From: Ephemerocybe angulata
Lineage: Eukaryota > Basidiomycota > Agaricomycetes > Agaricales > Psathyrellaceae
Direction of reading: 5' to 3'
Length of the DNA: 64,000 nt
NCBI GenBank assembly: GCA_013368325.1
Contig: JAACJK010000176.1
Coordinates: 124,001-188,000, forward strand
Shown: positions 18,598-30,896 of the stretch, piece after piece
Position numbering within the stretch: position 1 is the stretch's first letter
Layout: every line of letters starts with the position of its first letter
Position numbers and translations under genes: made by a program
The notes under the pieces: model-generated
What the model saw: the letters and a program-made list of their open reading frames with translations, nothing else
Told to the model about the DNA's origin: nothing
Database searches by the model: none

Positions 18598-21500
18598 ATG
18601 GCTTCTACTATTGCTGCAGCCGCACCTTTGGCAGGAGGGGGTGGGCTTGGGCAGCTTGAACTAGGTATGTCACGTCTTCCGTGTCGAGAGCCCGGTTAGA
18701 TAACCTTTTGCGCTCTCAGAACCCTCAGAGAACTGGGACGACGACTTTGAGTTTAACCCATCCGCATCACCTTCCCCCGCGCCGCCTTCGCCCTCCTCCT
18801 CCCGGCGGCATCAACAGCACTATCAACAGCAGCAACAGCAACTTTATACACTATCAGGGGCACTATCACCCGGCACGCGACTTTCGATCGCGAGCTCAGA
18901 GTACACGATGGAGGATTGGGACGCGGAGAGCGCATTTGGCGCGGGGTCGTCGCCTCCTCGCATGGAGGGCGACGACGAGGAGTTCAGTGGGAGCGGAGTG
19001 CACACCCCGACGCGAAACCGAAGCCCCCGCGACGCAGGGAGCTCGAGTCCGAAGCGACGACTGGACGACGCGGTGCCGGTGCCGATCTCGCTGGCGCTGG
19101 CGGCGTGGAGCGAGGAGCCAGAGTTGGTGCTCCCGCGGACGCCCATGAAGCGCGCTGTTGGGCTCGATGCGGAGGAGAATACGCATCAGCACCTCACGCT
19201 GGCGCGGCATAGCAGCCAAGTCGGCCTGGTCTCGACGGAGGAGGCGGAAAACTGGGACGACGATTTCGAAGACGAGGGAACGAGGAAGGCGGTTAGTCTC
19301 AAGAAGCGGGAGGAGGACGAGGAGGTCGCGCATGAGAGCTGGGATGAGGAGTTTGCGGCGGAGGAAGAGGCGCAGCAGAAGCAGCAGATGGTGGGCGAGT
19401 TGGGCATGGGCCCGCCTCCTCCTGCGTCGCGTCGAACGCCGAGGAAGTCACCGACTTTGCCCAGGAGAGGGAGAAAACCGTCGGGGTCTGGGCTTGAACC
19501 GCGGCAATCGAGCTCATCTTCGAGTGCGAGCGAGTCGGAGAACCACCATGCGCGGTTTAGCGGGTATAAGCGGCAGAAGGCGAGAGGTCATTCCGAAAGG
19601 ACCGCTCGATACTCCCTCTCTGAAGACGGCGATTTCTACGATTCCTCTGATTCGGATTCAGGGATTGAAGACGAGTTCGGGGTACGGACGAAGAAAGGAC
19701 GCCCAGATGAAGACGAGGAGGACAAAACCGTTACCGCTCGCTCAAGGAAAGGCGTAGCGCGTCTTTCATCGTCTTCATTCAGAGGGGCGGCAGACGGTTC
19801 CCCGCCTCCACCTGTACCCCGTCTTCCCCCAACACTCCCCTTCTTGTCTGCGCCTCCATCACAGACCCAGCTCTCCTCCCCCTCGTCCCCAAACTCGGCA
19901 TCCACGATAGGAGCCCTAGACCCATCTTTATCACCGTCTCTATCGTTCTCCCCGCCCCCTCTTCCTCATGCATCATCGTCTTCTCCCCACCCTTTCCCCC
20001 GGAGTCCAACGAGCAGCGTTTTCAGCGTCCCCGTCACAGTGCGGTCGTACACGTCTACGACAGCACTTACGTCTGCCGCTGGACGGAGTGCGTCCCGTGC
20101 ATCGTCGAAGGGGCTGGGCATGCTTCCGCCTTCGCCTCCAATACATAAAGACCGGGAACGAAGGCGCCTGAGGAAGAAGTCTCGACCTAGCGGCGGCGCG
20201 ATGGAGATGCGGGATGTCAGCGGCAATGTGTTGGTGAACGGGGAGGGGTACGGGTACTCGTTTAGCGATGGGGAGTTGGAGGACATTCGGGAGCGAGAAC
20301 GGGAGAGGGGTGAAGAGGAGGGAGCTGCGGAGCGAATTTTACCAAGGAAACATGTGAGGGAGTGTAGTCGGAGTCCAGGGGAGCGAGTGGATGGGGACTT
20401 GTTGGGTGTGGGGGATGTAACTGTTGTTGGTGGTGCTGGGCTGGAGAGGTCGCCCGTGGGTTCTGTGAAGGTGAAGAAGGATGCAGGTGGAGAGACGAGC
20501 GTGCCTGCGACGCCTAAGAGCGGTGCTGCGGGAGCCTTGTTGAGTCGGATAGGGAGCGTGACCAGGACGTGGGGTGGAAGGAGGGGGAGGAAGAGCCGGG
20601 GAGACGGTGATGGTGAGTACCTGGCTTTTTTATTCCATCGTTTTTCGTCGGTTTCACCTTCGTGTAATTGGAATACATGTACTAAACCAACTTCTTATTT
20701 CCATCTAGATGTACATATGACTCCACGCCCCCAAAGCTCATCATCTTCTCTTCACCCATACCCTTCGTCATCGAAATCCCCCGCAGCACCCAACTTGAAC
20801 GTGCCATCCCCTGGGGCACTTTCGGTTGCTTCGTCCTCATCTCACCAGCACGGCAACACCCCAAGTCCGGGACAGCAAAACGGGGCCTCAAGCTCTTGGT
20901 TTTTTCGGAGCGCAAGTACTCAATCTGGTGCCTCTGGAACTTCGTATTCGACCCGGGCTTCTGGCCCCAAGCCTGCGCGGAAGAGCGTCGGGGGGTATTC
21001 TCAGCGGAGTGGACGACATGGAGATGGAGGGGATCGAGTTGGCGGAGTGGAGAGTTCGGCGGGGGTAACAACGGATTACGGCGAGGACGATGACGAGGGA
21101 GAGGAAGGCCAGCATACAGATTATGGAAGGGAGAGTGGTGTTGAGAGGGAGAAGCAAGGGGAGTTCGAGTGGAGGTATCATACTGGGGGAGAATTGGATG
21201 ATCGGACGCCTGTGGCCACACCATCGAAGCTTGTGAAGAGGAAGAGTTTGGGCTTCGTGCAGCTCAGGAGGAACGCAGGGCTGGATGGGACTGGAGCTGC
21301 GCCGGGGACCGCGAAGAAGAAGAGGGCGAGCGATGTTTATGGAGAGACGCCGAAGAAAGGTGGGTTGTTGAGGGAGAAGGAATGGGCAAGGGAGGAAGGG
21401 GGAGATCCATTCATCGTACCGCCCGTGCCATTCGCCTCTACATCCTCGCAGGTGACGTTCGACCACCTGGCCACTCCGCCATCCTCGACGCCTCCGAAAG

Positions 21501-24500
21501 AGAAAGAAGGGGGCCTGAGGGGCATCATGGGTAATGTGAGGAGGCTGAGCATTGTAGGTGTGGGCGCGGTGACGAAGCATCGGCATAAACGCACGCAGTC
21601 GAGCTCTGCTGTACCTGGCGGCTCGACGAGTCCAAATACCGTATCTCGCACGAGCCTGAGCAACTCTGTTCTGCGACCTGGATCTCGGGGTGCGGGATCG
21701 GGCGCTGGCGTTTCTCCGACTCCCATCCGTGTGCTTGGAGCTGCGGGGGTGGGGCCTGTAGGCATGGTGAGGGAGGCGAGCAGGGAGAGCGGGAATACGA
21801 GTGGGAGTGGGGGGAGGCCGTTGACACCAAGCACGAGCGTTCCGGCGATGCAGAAGATGTACGCTGCGGGTGCTGGAGTGAAGGGGATTATGACGGGGAG
21901 GAAGAGGAGTGGGAGTATCGCTGTGGGAGAAGGGGTGGGGCGGAGGGTAAGTAATAAAGAGAATGATGGAGAGGGTAGTGGGATGAGGGATAGGAGGGAA
22001 GGGTTGGACGGGGAGGTGGAGGGGAGACCGTCCATGTCGATGCTCCTCCCACCAATCGAGCTACAGCCGCCATCTCCCCCGAGGAAGAGTCGCGAGAAGG
22101 AGAAGGAGTATGCCACGCTGGGGTCTGCAAGTACTATGCAGGGTGAGGATAAGTTAACGTTGTCGCCTCCGCTTGTCGATGGTGGGGAGCCCAGGACGCC
22201 TGGTAAACCCCGCAGGTCTCCGAGCTCACCGCAGAGTGCGTCTGTAGGGAGGGCAAGTCCTTTGACGCCGCCTTCCCGGATCGATTTTGGTCGGCATCCC
22301 TCGGCCCCTTCGGTTTCGGCGTCTGCGTCTGATTCCACAACATCGTCGTCGAATACCAATGGGGACGCGAATCCGAACTCTGCAACGACGGCTGTGGTCA
22401 ACGACAAGTCGAAGCCGCCGTCGAATGCGAGTACTGTGAAGGCGAGGGAGGCGTCGGCTGTCTTGAGGCGGAACTCGTTGGGCGATTTGAAGATTCCTGC
22501 GAGGATTAGTCAGGCGCAGGTGAGCTTGAGGAGGGATTTGGGGATGGTGAGGGAGTTTGCTGGGGCTGTCGAAAGTAAGTACTCTCATCTGGACAGTCAT
22601 CAGATAATACTGACGATCTTTTACTCCGCTATAGGCTTGAAAGGGCTGCAGGATACCTATAACTGTCTGACTGGGGAAATCCACGCTCTTATGGAGAGGC
22701 GAGCGGCGGAGGCTGGACAGGCTGCCGCCGCTGCCCGACAAGCGTCTGCATCACACACGCCGACCTCACCAGACCACGAGCATTCACAGCAGTCTTCCCG
22801 CGCAACCTCCCCTATGGGCTTCTTTAACCTTGCCAACTTGTCGAGAACGCATCTGGGGCTTGGGGGCAAAAAGGGAAGGAAAAGGAGCAACACCAACCCT
22901 GAGGGTATGCCGAGGTCTTCGAGCGATGGGATGGTCGGGATCAGGACCAGCATGTTGGGGTCCACGACCGATCTTGTGGTACAGGTCATGCCCACGTCGT
23001 CGTCTTCGCCTCTGGTCAGCTCGCAGGCGGCGTACAAGGAACTTGCCACCGCGCTGTATACCATCAACTCGAAGTACCGCATCTCGTGGGAGTGCGCTGA
23101 GCTGCTGATCGAGCTTGGGGGAGGGACGAAGGACTCTGCTGACGGGGCGGGCAGTGACAACACCAACAGCAAGGGCAACCCCATCTCGCCTACGGCAACC
23201 GCCGGACCTTCTCACTCGGGAATCTCCAACATGGCGAGCGCAAGTGCTGTAGCCTTGCCCGTGAGCGTGTCCCCTGGGATGCAGAGGAGCACGAGCAAGA
23301 ACTCCACGAGGGAGAGGGCTGTAACGCTGGCTGGAGATGATAGGTCCCCAACGCCTGTTTCGAGACCGGGTTCAAGGGTCGGATCTTATGGCGCTTCACA
23401 CAACCACTACGCCCCACCGCTGTCGTCTCCGTTGCACAGTAGCACTGGCGGGGGCTTCGATGCTGCCATCGTGAACGCCAGCTCATCCACGCCAGCGGTC
23501 CCAGCTGTGCCTAGCCCAATGGGTCCGCCCGGCCCGCCTTTGGCGAGCCCGTCGAATTGGAGGGCATCCACGGGCAGGCATGATCTCAGCCAAAGGCAGT
23601 TGACGCTCTTGAAGGAGATGCTGAGCCAAGAGGGTCCTGTTCGTGGAGCGCCAAACTTTAACGCCGCTGCCTATTCGAGGCTTTCGATTGCTGAAGAACC
23701 TAGTCCGCCATCGCACATGAAGGGCACCGCTGGGCAACCGAATAGGGAGTGGAGGTGGGGAGCGGATGCTATGGGCAGTACGGTGACGTTGCCTGCGAGC
23801 GACGATGAGGAGGAGGGTGAAGGAGGCCATGGGACGGATAGGACTGGGAGTCGGATGAGTGGACATCATGCGGCGGGGAAACAGCCGAAGAAGAAGAGGC
23901 TGATGAATATGAGTGGGTTCAGGGATATGCTGAGGGCGCTGAGGAGGGGTGCGCAGATGTCTACCGCCCAGCCACAGGTTGTTGCGAGTGGACCGGTGGA
24001 AGCACACCAGGGTCAACAGGCTTTACTTGCGCGGACGAAAGCAGCTGCGGCGTCCACAGCCAGCCTGAGTGCAGGAAGCTCGTATGAGGGGCATAGCGCG
24101 CAAGGGCACGGATATCGGAGTCCCACACAGGGGCAGACGCGGAGGACGCTCATCCAGAAGAGGAGACCGAGAAGTAGTGCAGGTGGAGAGGAGGTTCTAC
24201 CCCAGCAGCAGAGGGCTAGTGGGACGACTACGCCACTGTCGCCTCCGATCTCGCAGCAGCAGCACCAGCCGCCTCCACCACCTTCATCCTTCTCGATGCC
24301 GATGCCAGTCCCGCCAAAGTCACCTCGCCGGCCGTCGTTAGCGTCGATCTTTAGGATCGGAACGAGCAGCAAGAATGCGCCGCCTCAGCCCTTCCAGGCT
24401 GGTAATGCCACTGACTCGGGGAGTAGTTATCTTGGGGAAGAAGATTACACCAGGCGCAGAGTGAATCCCGATGTGGACGATGAAGAGGAGTGGGACCAGA

Positions 24501-25363
24501 TTGATTCGGCTTCTGATTTGGATGGTGTTGCAGGCTTTTCTGGGATGGATGCTACGATTCGAGGAGGGTCAGTGTCGAATCCAAAGGTGTTGGAGAAGAA
24601 GAGGAAGAAGTTGGTGGTGGTTGGGAGTAAAGCGAATGCTCCACCTGGGATAGGGACTGAGAAGGGGGGAGATGTTGTCGCGGTACCGGAGAAGAGCCCC
24701 TACCTCCAACAGGACCCGTATGCGCACCGCTCGACTTCCGGGTTGGGGAGGAGGATCGTGAGTGCCGGGGCTGCCCCGCATTCGAGCGCAAGTTCGACGA
24801 GCATCAATATGAATGCGAGCCAAACCTCATTGGCCGAGTCTATCAAGGAATCAAACGCACCTGTCGTGCCCCCTGGGAACACAACCAATAGTGTGAACGG
24901 TTCCATGCGACAAGCCAAGCTATCGGACGTCCAGGAGAATGATGCGGGGGAGGCCGCCACCAGGGCGTCTCTTTCCCTTTCTCGACAGACAGGGCAGGCT
25001 CTTCTCGTTCAGAAAGGGCCCAATCCCCACCATGGCGCTGGGAACAGGTCGGTGTCGTCAAGCAGCAGGTTCAGCAATGCCAACAAAACGGGGAGCGTGC
25101 GGAGTATGCCGCCGCAACCATTCTCGCCGTCGTCGATCTCGTCTGGGTCGAACATCGTTTCGCCTTATTCTGGAGCTGGGAGTGCGGGATCGGGCTATCC
25201 AGATATCAAACTGACTTTTACCCCGGAGAATATCAGGCCGTTGCTGGAGAACGCGAGGGAGGTGCAGGCGAGGTTGAAGGAGTGCGTTGAGGAGATGAGG
25301 GTGTTGGTTAGGAGGGAGGAAGGGCGTAGTAGGGGTGCACAAGTTGATCTTGGTGTGCCATAG
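18598..25363 (+). CDS. Large low-complexity protein with WDDDF motifs, Byr4/Bfa1-like (about 2184 aa)
   Basis: Model: exons 18598-18664, 18720-20612, 20709-22574, 22635-25363 (6555 nt, divisible by three). Exon 1 encodes a short Ala/Gly-rich start; its splice (CTAG/GTATGT...CTCAG) brings the frame into EPSENWDDDFEFNP. A second copy, ENWDDDFEDE, and a related SWDEEFAAEE follow. Most of the protein is Ser/Pro/Gly-rich and disordered. Structured islands are near the SLRRDLGMVREFAGAVE helix around intron 3 (22500-22680), ALYTINSKYRISWECAELL (about 23052-23108) and a C-terminal helix with LENAREVQARLKECVEEM. WDDDF repeats plus C-terminal helical blocks recall fungal Byr4/Bfa1, a subunit of the GAP for the Spg1/Tem1 GTPase that restrains septation and mitotic exit. 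This is from memory of the family and not certain. Confidence 0.6.
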
Positions 25364-25990
25364 TAATGGACTCGTGCTATCAGTTTTCTCTCAGTGTCCT
25401 GTTCTCAATCCGTTTCCATCTCTTTATTCTCTTCGTTTCTGACTCATTTTTTTTTTCTAAAATTACTCTATCATCATTGGCGATTGGGATTTTGCTACTG
25501 CGGCTGGCTGGAGAAGGACACTTACACATCTTGCATCCTCGTTCTTGTTTCTTGTCTCTATTTCTATTCTAACTCGCTATTCCTCTATCTCTCCTCTGAC
25601 TGTCTGTCGTTTGATCGTGTACATGCTTGTTCTTGTGTTTTGCCTCCTCGCTCTGCCATATTGCTTTCGCTATCCCGTCCTATCCCTACTATCGCATTGT
25701 CTCGCATATTTTGTTCTCGCAATCATCGTGACTATTACTATCGTACAGTATACCATGCATTGTTTTGCTCTACTTCGTTCCTCTCTAACACATCGTAAAT
25801 TATTGATGTTTTGCGCAATACATCCTCGTTTATCTTGACCAGGTCTGGCGACTTAGTGATACGGCGGATGCTTCACTTCAACGACAGAGTAAGGAGTCCG
25901 AGCGCTAATAAATATCAAATAAAAGAATATGATGTACAATGGGGACCCTGGGACCCACAGCTAGCCCGCTGCCTAATTACTGTAAATGTC
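25364..25990. other. Intergenic region between converging genes
   Basis: T- and C-rich sequence just after the large gene probably forms its 3' UTR. The next gene converges from the right. No coding signal was recognised. Confidence 0.6.
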
Positions 25991-27897
25991 CTAAACCAAG
26001 GTGCGCTCATGTGACTGGGATACCATGATAACGGTACTATCGTACGACGAATGCGTCGGGCCTTTCTTGAAGCTCATTGGATCCAGTTTGATGGTGTTCC
26101 CAGTGCCACTCGCACCGACGTTGTAAACTTGCGTTGGTCTGCCGGAGCCTGCACCCTCGCGACGAAGGTTTAGGACCATGTGTGAGCCCTAAGCTACCGT
26201 CAGCTCACATTGTCCCAACTCCCAACTGATGGTAGGGGGACTTACAGCAACTGAGTAGACTGAAGCGAACCAACTAGAAGGGGGGTTAGTGCGGGAAGTG
26301 GAGATGTGTAACGGGAAACGTACGGGAAACTAGGGCCGAAGTATATGCTCTTCTGATACTCCGAGAGGAATGTGCAGATGATGGTGATAAGCGTGGTTCT
26401 GTTAGACGCCGGGCGCCTAATCAGCATCAGAGTCGTCGTCCCGATTCAAACACTCACAAGAAGAAAAAGAAAGCGCCATCACGGACGAAAACGAGCAGGA
26501 GAGGTGAGATCTGCCTCGTGTCTCTGATAGCCTGGAAGAATGATTGTCTGCTTCCAGGGAACGTAATGGATTCGCGGAACTTGATCATAGTCCCAACGAA
26601 GAACAGGACTACATCATGTCAGTGGGTCAAACATCAGGGCACTTCCAAATTGGAGAAAGGCGATACGTACAAGGAACAATCGAGCAAGGGATCCTGAGTA
26701 TACCGTGAACATTAGCTTCGATTCTTACTTCATTCAGATATCGGAGCTTACCATGCGATAAGTCCAAGACTTTTGGGGTCTGCGAAGTTGGTCCAGCATC
26801 CCTGTAGACCTGGGAGGAATGCCGGCATGGCGTGTGTCGAGGCCTCACGCCCAGACCAGAACGTTCCGAAGAACTCCAACTGGGAGGGGTCGATTAGAGT
26901 TGTGAAGCTGGACATGCGCCCATGACCGCAATGACCGACGTACCCCGATTTCAGCTGGGGGAGAAGCAACGTCAGCGACTCGGAGCGAAAACATTGCCGT
27001 CATCTGTGCTTACCAATGCAAAGCAGAGAGAAAAAGATGAGAACTGGTTAGGAATAGATGAGTATGGCTAGAGAATGTAACTCGTTAAAGGCTCACTCTT
27101 TCGATTTTGCGCCCATAGGGCATGGATGCGGAGAACGAAAATAGTATCGACTACCGCCGTATGCGCTAGGTTTCCCCTGGAAGCGGTCATGAGCCCAGCT
27201 CTGTACCAGGGAAAGGCAAATAAGACTTACAACGTGAGGTAGTAGTAGTATCCCTTGCAGCTATCGATCCGAGTCAGTTGAATAATTCTTCAAAACTTGA
27301 GATAGATTGACGTACAACTATTGGGGTATGGTCAGTCTGGTGAGTCTGGACGCTGAGAATTTATAGCTTGAAAATCGTACCTGAAGTACATTTTGATGAT
27401 TCTCCACTGTGGAGTAGGGTCAGGCAAGTTACGATGTACAGACCGATACTTCTTACCTGCCAACGTGAATCTAAATGAGAGGATAATCAGCCTATTACTC
27501 CAACTTCAAAGATTGGTAGCCCTTACGAAAGGTAGAAGAGGACGTAGTATCTGGCGAATATGTACATCGCCTTAGATAGCGTCCATCTAGCTCTATCGAG
27601 GGGATATGTTGAGATTGATCGACGAGGATTCCGACGGGGCATACTTACTTCCAGATATGCTTGACCTATCCAAGTGTATTGGTGGTCAATAAGTTGAGAA
27701 ATAACTCGCGATGCAGAAAGGCATACCTCATCAGAGAAGTTGGATAGGATATCGCAGGTAAGGAATGTGAGTGCCGCAGCTGCGAAACAAATTCAGAGTC
27801 GACTCTTCGAAGCGCCATCCACAAACTCACCTCTTGAGTACCTGGTATCCCGGAATACCGTAAGACCTGTGACCAAAAGCTGGAGTGGGTTCGACAT
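25991..27897 (-). CDS. DUF6533-type multi-pass membrane protein (copy 1)
   Basis: Multi-exon gene read on the minus strand. The ATG at 27897 opens MSNPLQLLVTG; exon 1 (27831-27897) ends in RYSR, exon 2 (27727-27779) encodes AALTFLTCDILSNFSDE, exon 3 (27649-27665) is VKHIW, and exon 4 (27537-27592) is RWTLSKAMYIFARYYVLFYL. A later exon near 27090-27170 encodes NLAHTAVVDTIFVLRIHALWA, one near 26760-26950 a soluble loop, one near 26460-26610 the hydrophobic FREsITFPGS...LLLVFVRDGAFFFF, and the last ends MVLNLRREGA then a polar tail. The DE-x-IW-RW...ARYY start and LLLxxxRDG core are how I recognise DUF6533, a fungal integral membrane family of unknown function. At least ten small exons; inner junctions are approximate. 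Confidence 0.75.
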
Positions 27898-28643
27898 CGT
27901 TGACTTGTGCGGTAGAAAAGGTGACAACCGGAGGATGGGGCTGTTGTGGAAGGCACATCATGACTTCGATATGCATTTTATTGGCGTACTGCCACTGAAT
28001 AGGCCAATTCGAGCGAGGGTTTCATGTGTCTGGGCGTCGCCAAAATTGGAATCCATCCAAGTTTCCGGGATAGATCCTCTGTTCATCATATCACCGACAT
28101 GTCACCCCTCTTGATCAACGAACTGGGACGTCCATCTACAATTCGTCCAAACCATCATCTCCGGCTTCCCATCTAAATCGGGGTGTCGTAGGCGGCATTG
28201 GCGCCTATCAATCCGGAGTTCAAATCGAGAATTAGTTGCCGTTCGTGCGGAGTCGCTTCTCAGCGCGTTTGTCGCTTTCTGCTGTTCAGGCAAGCTTCTT
28301 GGGATGGAAGCCCAATATCTTCATCTTCTGATATCAAAATATAGGTATTAAGCGGAATTCCCTCTAGGGCGTCTTTGTGTAGGGGTACCTGGCGCCCGCA
28401 ATGCTTGTAAGTACAAGGATCGATCACCGAATCCTCAACTCAACATGGGCGGCACTTGATCGGGATGATAGAGTTGCTCATTTAGAGCAAAGATCGAGAA
28501 ATCAGTGGGAGCCAAGGATATGTTGTGCCCTCGTCTATTGGCTTCTGATGCAGCGCTACTGAAACCATTTTTATGGGAGTCGCTTGAAAGGAGGCTCGCA
28601 ATAACACAACTGCACCACTCCCATCCGACCAGTGCTCATCCTC
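27898..28643. other. Intergenic region between divergent DUF6533 and P450 genes
   Basis: The two flanking genes start here in opposite directions, so this stretch should hold both promoters. No coding pattern or clear motif was recognised. Confidence 0.5.
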
Positions 28644-30146
28644 ATGGCATCCTCCTCTGGTATTGCCTTTATGCTCACTATCTGTGGCCTCCCTGCACTT
28701 GCTGGCTACTGCTATCTCTTCAAACAGGAGAAACAACGCTCCAGACGGGAGTACGCAGTTGCCGAAGATTATCAGTATGGATCTCCTTTCTAATAAAGAC
28801 AGTTCGTCCCTGATTTTCCAACCTTAAGGGACAAGCATGGGCCTATTTGCCAGACCAAACTATGGGGAAGGCTTGTTGCAGTTGTGACCAAGCCATTACT
28901 CCTCACCAGACTGGAGAATGAGTTGAAAGTCCTTCACACATCCGGCCCTCGCCAAGAGAAGATTTGCATGCTCACCGGTATTGCTGATGCAGTACGGTTG
29001 ACGGAGGTGATGGAGGAGCGGATGATCCCAATCACCTTTAGGGAGCTCAGCCCAAATGGACTATTGCCATCAGGTCTGTTGACCTCGTTCGACAAGGGGC
29101 TAGCTTTGGCATTTGCAACCGCGCCCGGACATACCGATTTCACAGGGGCCCAAAACATATCCCTCTCGGAATTCGTATCATACTCCGTTTTCTACGCCAC
29201 CGCCTTCTCCTTCTTTGGACCAAAGTTCCCCGTCGAGTCGCATCACGACTTTTCCGTCCTTGCATCCAACGCCCACCTTTTACGTTCACCCATCTCGAGA
29301 TGGTCCCTGGTTTCACGCAAAGCACATGCTGCGCGCAGCGCGATGATGAAGACATTTTCTCGATTTATCGAAGAGTGGTGGTACGCCGACGGACTCGACC
29401 ACATTGAGGGCATCAGCCCTCTGATGGAACGCGTTCTCCAGGCGTCAAAGGAGGAAGAGCTGACTATGGAGGAGGCCGCTGGCTGTCTCTTCGTTCTGTT
29501 CTGCGACGCTGTCACGAATGTCACCCCAATGTCATTTTGGGCCATGGCGCATGTGTTGAAGGACCATTCCATCTATCGGTCTCTCCGGCACGAAACACGC
29601 TCTCAGCCTGCCAGCCATCTATATGGGCCTTTGCTAGAGTCAGTCGTACAGGAGACACTACGTTGGGCGCCTTCGCCGCAGCCGACTCGTCAAGCTGTGG
29701 CAGATGCTGACTTCGCGCTGGAAGGGAAGCGATACCGTCTTAAAGCGGGGACGCAAATCGTCAGCGACATGTCGGAATACCACTTCGACATGGATCTCTA
29801 TCCTCAGCCGCAAATCTTCCAGCCAAAACGATTCCTCGGCGAGTCACTTCCATTACCACGCCCATTTGGAGAGGGGAAGCACATGGTTAGTTCACGTCCA
29901 CAGACTGGGTCTCTCTTCATTGTGCTAAGTCCTTGTTACGTATAGTGCAAGGGCATGTACCTGGCGGTCTTTCAGATCAAGTCTTTCATCTCCAACACGC
30001 TGAGGTCATTTGATCTCAGAGTCATGGGCTGCAGGGCGACAGACACCCCTACGGAGAATCATCAGCAGATGGGGAGTATTCGGGCGCTCGCCGACATGGG
30101 CGATACTTCTATGGATGTTGCCATCTCTGTAGCCCGTCGTTACTAG
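28644..30146 (+). CDS. Cytochrome P450, CYP7/CYP8-like (copy A)
   Basis: Model: exons 28644-28774, 28829-29885, 29946-30146. The N-terminal hydrophobic segment (IAFMLTICGLPALAGYCYLF) is a probable ER anchor. The K-helix ExxR is ETLR (about 29656), followed by PxPTRQ. The heme loop, completed by splicing a 60-bp intron, reads PFGEGKHMCKG with Cys as first residue of exon 3; His replaces the usual Arg. The I-helix reads DAVTNVTPMSFW (about 29505-29540), without AGxDT, resembling CYP7/CYP8. The 5' end is uncertain: the 54-bp first intron (GTATGG...TTAAG) avoids two in-frame TAA codons but leaves a short N-terminus (about 44 residues before DKHGP, against about 80 in copy B). Likely an oxidoreductase or isomerase; substrate unknown. 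Confidence 0.8.
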
Positions 30147-30896
30147 TAAGTAGAATATAGCAAAGGCTTGAAAGTTGATCGTGATGCTTGATGAGCTATT
30201 CAGCGCTCAGCTGTTCAGTCTGAAGAATGATCGTACATACGGCCTGACGAAAACGCAATGAGCATTCTATATTTGTCGAATTTAGGGAACAATCACTTGA
30301 TGGTGAATATCCATGGACTGCACCCAAATGGGTAGGTTACAGGTCAAATTCAATCGTTTGATTCCTTTCTTGACAAAGGCACGTCTGTGCGATGGGATAT
30401 CAGTTCATCATTGAGATATAATAGTGGCGAAAGATCATGATGAAAGCAGTTTGGAGAAGTCGACCTGGCCACACCAATTTCAGTGCGGAAGCAGAAAGGC
30501 CAGATCAAAGTGGGCGGAGGGGGTTACGAAGCTATATGGAACTCTCTCGATGTTTCGGCAACACCTGGATAACACGCTGTCTGAATCCTCCTCTGGGCTC
30601 GGGGAACAAACATCGCGAGCATCCTCTGATGAAGATCAATTCAAGCCGTCAACAGCTATCTCTGCAATGGTACTTGTGCAATCACCGGGGTGCCCATTCA
30701 GGCAAGAACTCGATCGTTCACCTCAGTGGACGCCCAGATATGCGGTGCCTCTGTACACCATGAGATCTCTTTGTGTCCTCATATGTCGTTTTAGGAGGAT
30801 GACCTAGATTGCAGTATCAGCTGAGAGAATGGACCTGCGGGAACATATTTAAGCTGGGCCCTTTCTCTCTTCCTAGCTAACAAACGGCTCTTCAAA
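30147..30896. other. Intergenic region upstream of P450 copy B
   Basis: Contains a frame of about 127 codons at 30424-30807 with no recognisable features, judged non-coding. A TATA-like CATATTTAAG lies near 30843-30852, about 45-50 bp before the ATG of copy B. Confidence 0.5.

Noticed and set aside
21337..22407. 356-codon minus-strand frame
   Set aside because: Antisense to the Ser/Pro/Gly-rich large protein; no domain pattern or splice partners.
30424..30807. 127-codon frame between P450 copies
   Set aside because: Composition and lack of motifs suggest a promoter region, not a gene.
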